A stretch of 21,548 nt of DNA from the NCBI GenBank assembly GCA_946803715.1, contig CAMPET010000333.1, positions 30,616-52,163 of the forward strand, in the 5' to 3' direction. The notes beneath the pieces were generated by a model, which saw only the letters and a list, made by a program, of their open reading frames with translations, was not told the origin of the DNA and did not search any database. Below, one piece after another: positions 17,801 through 21,548 of this stretch; the first letter of the stretch is position 1; every line of letters starts with the position of its first letter. The position numbers were made by a program, and so were the translations under genes. The stretch is from Beroe ovata. Its lineage: Eukaryota > Ctenophora > Nuda > Beroida > Beroidae.

Positions 17801-20187
17801 ACCACTCATCAGCAATTATCTACAGATGTACGTGTGCTTCGTGGACAGACAGGAGGAGTTGTGTGACGTCACAGAGGCAATGAACCGACACGTAACCAAC
17901 ACTGCTTCCGGGTGTAAGTAAACCATTGTTGTTCACTCTCTGCTGAACTGACGACCAAAGACTATGTCATCTGATCGTCGCTATGGTAACCACTCATTTC
18001 AATGGTAACCAGCCATTTCTATGGTAACCATTTCTCAGGTGAAATATCTGTCGGAGACGCCGTCATCTGTTTCTATACGAACCTCCCTTGCCGAGCATTT
18101 GTACAGAAGATATTGGCCGGGAATAAGCTCCTTGTCAAGTTTGTTGATTTCGGTAACAAGGATATCCGTGCCTTGGACGAGGTATACAGACTCCCGCCCA
18201 CCCTGATGAGAACACCCGAGCTGGTACAGAATATTAACTCCCCTCATCGATCAACAAAATCTCTCCTGATCCAGACAACAACTCAATATATTCCCCCAGG
18301 CACTGAAATGTAAGTTAGATCTCAGTGAGTTTGAGGTAACAGCCAATGATGAGACTGTTGTTGAGCAACTCACAGCCGAACACCCAGAGGGACATGTGAG
18401 TTCTGTGAATCCCTCCTCAGAAATCTCATCTGGCGAGACCGCTGAGAGTGGGAATAAATTTGCGAGCGCGCAATGAAATTCTCGACTATCATCGATAGAA
18501 ACCGTGATCAATGACCGTGCCATCTCCACAGCTACTGGACGGCGTGTTCCTACGGAAGGAAGGTGACACATACGTCGTCACTCTATCAGATCCTGACACC
18601 GGGGTGAGGAGTGTCGAGCGACTCCTCGACTCCGGTGTTTGTAAACGGAGAACTCCTCCCAACCCCTCCTCTCTGGGAACTGTCTCCTCACGGGGGTCGA
18701 CCACAACAAGTGGCGGGGGTTGTGGCGACCCCAGCTCCCGGACAGAGGTGTCAAACATGGGTCACCCCAACAAGCGGAAAGTGGTGTTCTGTAACACTGG
18801 GTGTGCAAAACTTGACGAGGGAACGCAGTACAAGACAGCTATCTGTAACATTACCAGTCCTACTCTTATACACGCCAACTTTCTCACTCCAACACAGGTT
18901 ATTACCGCTCGCGCTTGAAAAATTGAAATTTTCATTATCTGACGTCATAAAACGCTGCAGTTTCGTTTCTAAATATAGTGTTTAGTGTTCTAAAACAAAA
19001 CTGAATTCTAACATCAGCCCAATCAGCTCAGTGCGGATGATTTCCTGTCATCAGTCCAGACGGGCGGTGAAAACTGTCCCTCATTCAGCACTCTAGGCTG
19101 TGCCCCGGAGAAGGACGAACTCGTTCTCTGCTACTCGGACGATCATCAACAGTGGTACAGGGCCAGGGTCGTGGACGTATCAGGTGTGTGTGTGTCCAGT
19201 TCTCCTGAAACAGATTGAGTGATGATATGAGAATTTTGACATCATCTGAAACACGGGGAAGTGAGAGATGACATTGTGACATTTCGTAGGTACAAAGTGT
19301 ACGACATACTCCCTGGATTATGGAATGACGAATGAGCACAGTTTAGATAAAGTGGTGCCGGCCCAAGAGAAATTCAACTCCGTTCCATCCCTAGCATTCG
19401 CTATTTCATTCCAGGTAAGTTCAAAGGCGGATAGTATTAACTCGTGATAAGAGTGTTGCGATTGTTACAGATTGACAGTTGTTGTTGTGACAGGATCTCG
19501 ACAAGATATTGAGGAAGCTAAGAGAGTACTCCAAGGAAACCTGGCTACCCATCTTACAGGAACTCCTCATACAAGAAGACTTCGAGGTGGGTGCCCGGAA
19601 ACACAATTCCCAGCTCTGTGTTTATTATATAGTCACTCTGAATTTATCTATTTCAGTCGCTGGTAATATCCCAAAACTCTCTGGACGTTGTGATAGCTCC
19701 ATGTAACGATTTTGCTGCTAGACTACGAGAGAAGGTGAAACCTCTAGCAGCAGGCAAGAGATCAAGTTCAGGGCTGAATAGTGTGGCTTCAACGCCGCCA
19801 CTAGCAGCAGCATTGCCCAACAACATGCCACCATTGCAGCACCAGGTTTGTCCAGATCTATTGTTACAGTTCTAGTGATTCAGACCAGTGTTCAGGTCTA
19901 CTAGAGTAGAACCAGAGTAGAACCCATAGTGACAGATGAGAGTTAGAAGTCGTACGACGTAGACATTGTGTATTACACATTGTTAATCACCCCACACATC
20001 GTTACTTTACTCACCCTGTTCTCAGAGAAGCGGTGGGATGGTGGGAACTGAAGAAGGCAGTAGTCACGTGGTGCTCTCTGTGGGTGCTCTAGAGTGGGAG
20101 AACATGAAGCTCCAGATGGATAATCTGAACAGGCGTATCATTATCCTGGAGCAGGTTCTCAGAGCCAATGGCATGAACGTTCCCTGA
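14881..20187 (+). CDS. Tudor-domain protein with RRM, MYND finger and three Tudor domains (TDRD1/TDRD10-like)
   Basis: Exons: 14881-14909, 15039-15102, 15323-15475, 15552-15700, 15782-15932, 16037-16291, 16409-16501, 16625-16787, 16856-17022, 17106-17246, 17325-17394, 17499-17692, 17826-17913, 18039-18223, 18300-18395, 18532-18897, 19027-19183, 19290-19414, 19494-19586, 19657-19845, 20026-20187. All 21 join in phase to 1029 residues. Residues 1-82 are Ser/Arg-rich; an RRM lies at 83-165 (HIRGMPMSLEEDGLRSLL, KFGFVSLSS). MYND ligands are Cys241, 244, 252, 255, 262, 266, His274 and Cys278. Tudor 1 is at about 353-478 (DDWYRAVV, RYIDHGNES), Tudor 2 at 530-660 (FVDFGNKD), Tudor 3 at 789-890 (WYRARVV, SLDYGMTNE). 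The C-terminal helix (EWENMKLQMDNLNRRI) is coiled-coil-like. MYND plus Tudor resembles TDRD1, RRM plus Tudor resembles TDRD10; such proteins bind symmetrically dimethylated arginine in Piwi and scaffold germ granules. Weak points: start codon, the GTACAG donor at 18224, and the exact acceptor at 19018 or 19027. Confidence 0.88.
15170..15290. repeat. GC-tipped inverted-repeat-like segment in Tudor-gene intron 2
   Basis: TGCCGCGCGTTGCG near 15171 and its imperfect reverse complement CATTGCGCGTGCGGCGCGCC (about 15265-15284) flank about 80 bp. It resembles the element at 12967-13153 in tip composition. Matching is imperfect, so a shared origin is only suggested. Confidence 0.4.
15701..15781 (+). 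other. 81-nt stop-free in-frame segment inside the RRM, probable intron
   Basis: The sequence from GTTCGCTACT to CTGTACCAG is 81 nt, has no stop in frame, and lies exactly at RNP1. Removing it gives KFGFVSLSSMEACQE, a canonical RRM beta-3; keeping it inserts 27 residues after KFGFATFF. The acceptor side is good (pyrimidine-rich, TACCAG) but the donor GTTCGC is weak. Confidence 0.65.
16529..16607 (+). repeat. CAACATGTCA minisatellite in Tudor-gene intron
   Basis: CAACATGTCA and near-variants (with CTTGT or TTTGT spacers) recur about seven times inside the 16502-16624 intron. Copies are 10-17 bp apart. It is short, degenerate and without unique spacers. Confidence 0.85.
17247..17324 (+). other. 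78-nt stop-free intron in Tudor 1 extension
   Basis: GTAAGTCCCG to ATACCGCCAG is bounded by a strong donor and a good acceptor, is a multiple of three long and contains no in-frame stop. If retained it would add 26 residues (VSPGMSKGSLLI at its start) between DGVFV and VEIFLS without breaking the protein. Confidence 0.75.
17666..17757 (+). repeat. Local duplication across an exon-intron border
   Basis: GTTGCTAATGTTGCTGA occurs at the end of exon 12 (17676-17692) and again in the intron (about 17723-17739), and CTGAATGTTGAGTATCGGTTGC is duplicated in the intron. The exon 12 donor sits inside one copy. Confidence 0.75.
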
Positions 20188-20358
20188 AATGCAGAGAAGT
20201 GAATGATGACCTAGAGAATTACAATTCGGGACTCATCGATTGTTTATTTTAGAGGGAACTATATAATAAGCGCGGAATTTTTATCTTATTTCGTGTTGAT
20301 TTTTAATTTATTTTTGAATGCATTTCAATCGTAGTTGAAGATTGATAACTGATACTTT

Positions 20359-20402
20359 ACTTTCTACATCTAACTTTCTACATGTAACTTTCTACATCTA
20401 AC
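20359..20402. repeat. 14-bp tandem repeat, three copies
   Basis: The unit ACTTTCTACATCTA is repeated three times with one substitution (ATG for ATC in the middle copy). It lies in the 3' flank of the Tudor gene. Confidence 0.85.
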
Positions 20403-20530
20403 AGTGGTAAATTAAAATATTGATTATGTTCGAAGTCAATTATATTTCAACATGAATGTTCGAGTTTCAAGCTTCCCAATCTACAAAGTTTGCCCGCGCT
20501 TCATGCACCTAACCTGGTGTTATCCAGGAT

Positions 20531-20653
20531 AGTGGATCGAAAAGGTACGGATTGAAAAAGACGTACACCCTGCAATATTAGAATTAGATAAAAAAAGTGT
20601 ACATTCATTGAACTATAAGTTGCTCGTTTTTATCCGTCCGTTTTCGATCCACT
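20531..20653. repeat. Inverted repeat, 13-bp perfect arms
   Basis: AGTGGATCGAAAA (20531-20543) is the exact reverse complement of TTTTCGATCCACT (20641-20653). Similarity extends outward (CCAGG-type) and inward (GGTACGG against CCGTCCG). The 97-bp interior has no coding signal. Confidence 0.8.
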
Positions 20654-20740
20654 TCCAGGCCCGGTGCACACACATACACATTGTAAAACTGACACATTGC
20701 GTGGTATAATGGCGTGGATTCAATATGAATTTGAAACCTT

Positions 20741-20796
20741 CGATGCGCGCAGCAGTGTTAAAGATTAAATGAAAATCAAAATGCTGCACGCGTCGC
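20741..20796. repeat. Imperfect hairpin with GC-rich arms
   Basis: CGATGCGCGCAGCAGTGTT at 20741-20759 pairs with most of CAAAATGCTGCACGCGTCG at 20777-20795 in reverse complement, around a short AT-rich loop. It resembles the other GC-tipped inverted repeats in this window. Confidence 0.55.
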
Positions 20797-21507
20797 AATA
20801 GTGTTGGTAAATTTCGTTTTACTATGAGTATGAAATATGAATCCAAATTCCAATAGTTCACCGGGTGTCCGGGTATATAGCACTTAGCATGATAGGCCCC
20901 ACTATGTATCCCACATCTCTTCTCTTTCTATCAGTCTCACGCACCGCAGAGTGCACATCAGGTACGCGTGTAATTATCAGGAGACGATCAGAGTGTGCGC
21001 GCGCGCTCGTTATTCACACCACTGTTCCATATTGTACAGACACATATTATACCACGGCTAGCGATATTGAAAACCAGTTTCCGTACCTATAGTATAGTGT
21101 GACTCGTCGTATAGTGTGACTCATCGTATTTCTGTCCCAGTGTGACACACGTGTCATGCACAACAACACGTTGTTGAATGAAGCGTGAAGTTGACCTAAT
21201 ACTAATAGTAATAACAATATAGACACTATATTGACACTAAAAGTAAATTCTAGTCTCGATATATACGCTCGTGAGATTGCAATGTTTGTGCCGCAATGTT
21301 GACAGCTGCGATTGCAGCTTGAACCGTACCTATTCGCATGCTGGGGCGTGGTCGTGAGATGACGTATAGATTCCCGCATAGGTATTGTGTCGCGTGAGTG
21401 ACTGTACTTCTGTAGCATTTCATTAGCTCAGTGAATGTGACCAGGTGTACGAACACACGAACACGCTACGCACACAGGGGGGACACAGGGGTATTGGTGT
21501 ATGAACA

Positions 21508-21548
21508 ATCACAAACAATCACAAACACACCCACACACACACACACAC
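21508..21548 (+). repeat. CA-rich microsatellite at the window end
   Basis: ACAATCACAA-type units grade into a pure (CA)n run that reaches the last base, so its full length is unknown. Confidence 0.92.

Larger units (their letters stand above)
20188..21548. other. 3' flank of the Tudor gene, no gene seen
   Basis: The stretch contains the Tudor-gene 3' UTR (ATTAAA at 20411-20416 is a possible poly(A) signal), a 14-bp tandem repeat (20359-20402), two inverted repeats (20531-20653 and 20741-20796), a duplicated ATAGTGTGACTC (21093 and 21110) and a terminal CA microsatellite. Open frames up to about 120 codons on the minus strand have no recognisable domain. Confidence 0.6.

Noticed and set aside
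21047-21418. 123-codon minus-strand open frame
   Set aside because: No domain recognised; overlaps short duplications and other open frames in all phases; no splice partners.
1-21548. tRNA or rRNA genes
   Set aside because: I looked for tRNA-like A and B boxes and conserved rRNA segments by eye and found none I could defend; a dedicated search would be needed to be certain.

Overview
This is an animal (metazoan) nuclear genomic window. Every recognisable protein is animal-type and most are split by short GT-AG introns (about 75-540 bp). The gene set includes a receptor tyrosine kinase, METTL3, EPS15, THOC2, NSE1/NSMCE1, ROMO1 and a Tudor/MYND germline-type protein. Compact introns, gene spacing of 200-300 bp and an intronless single-Ig receptor tyrosine kinase suggest an early-branching invertebrate. 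A sponge is plausible, but the window alone does not prove the clade.

Layout. 1-475: tandem 172-bp repeats ending at an N. 477-2298: an island between two single-N gaps, holding the 3' end of a 2-oxoglutarate/Fe(II) oxygenase gene (+) and an unidentified 5'-truncated coding segment (-). 2300-4586: the repeat resumes, followed by an intact intronless receptor tyrosine kinase gene (+). 4800-5906: the last three exons of METTL3 (+), with no 5' exons visible. 6214-7811: the first five exons of an EPS15-like gene (+), which stops midway through its second EH domain. 7827-9480: a 544-bp tandem repeat array with an N at 8705. 9538-12562 (-): a tight head-to-tail cluster, in transcription order ROMO1, NSE1 and the first four exons of THOC2; THOC2 runs into the same repeat array and is also cut short. 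12563-14880: mostly featureless spacer between divergent genes. 14881-20187: an apparently complete 21-exon gene (+) for a 1029-residue protein with an RRM, a MYND zinc finger and three Tudor domains. 20188-21548: no recognisable genes.

Functionally the genes are mostly unrelated housekeeping units: m6A writer, endocytic adaptor, mRNA export, SMC5/6 DNA repair, mitochondrial inner membrane. Added to these are a signalling receptor and a probable piRNA-pathway scaffold. I see no operon-like functional system. The main points of interest are the RRM-MYND-3xTudor protein, two stop-free introns of multiple-of-three length in it, the isolated METTL3 tail beside an intronless kinase, and signs that the repeats and N positions hide missing sequence or misjoins.
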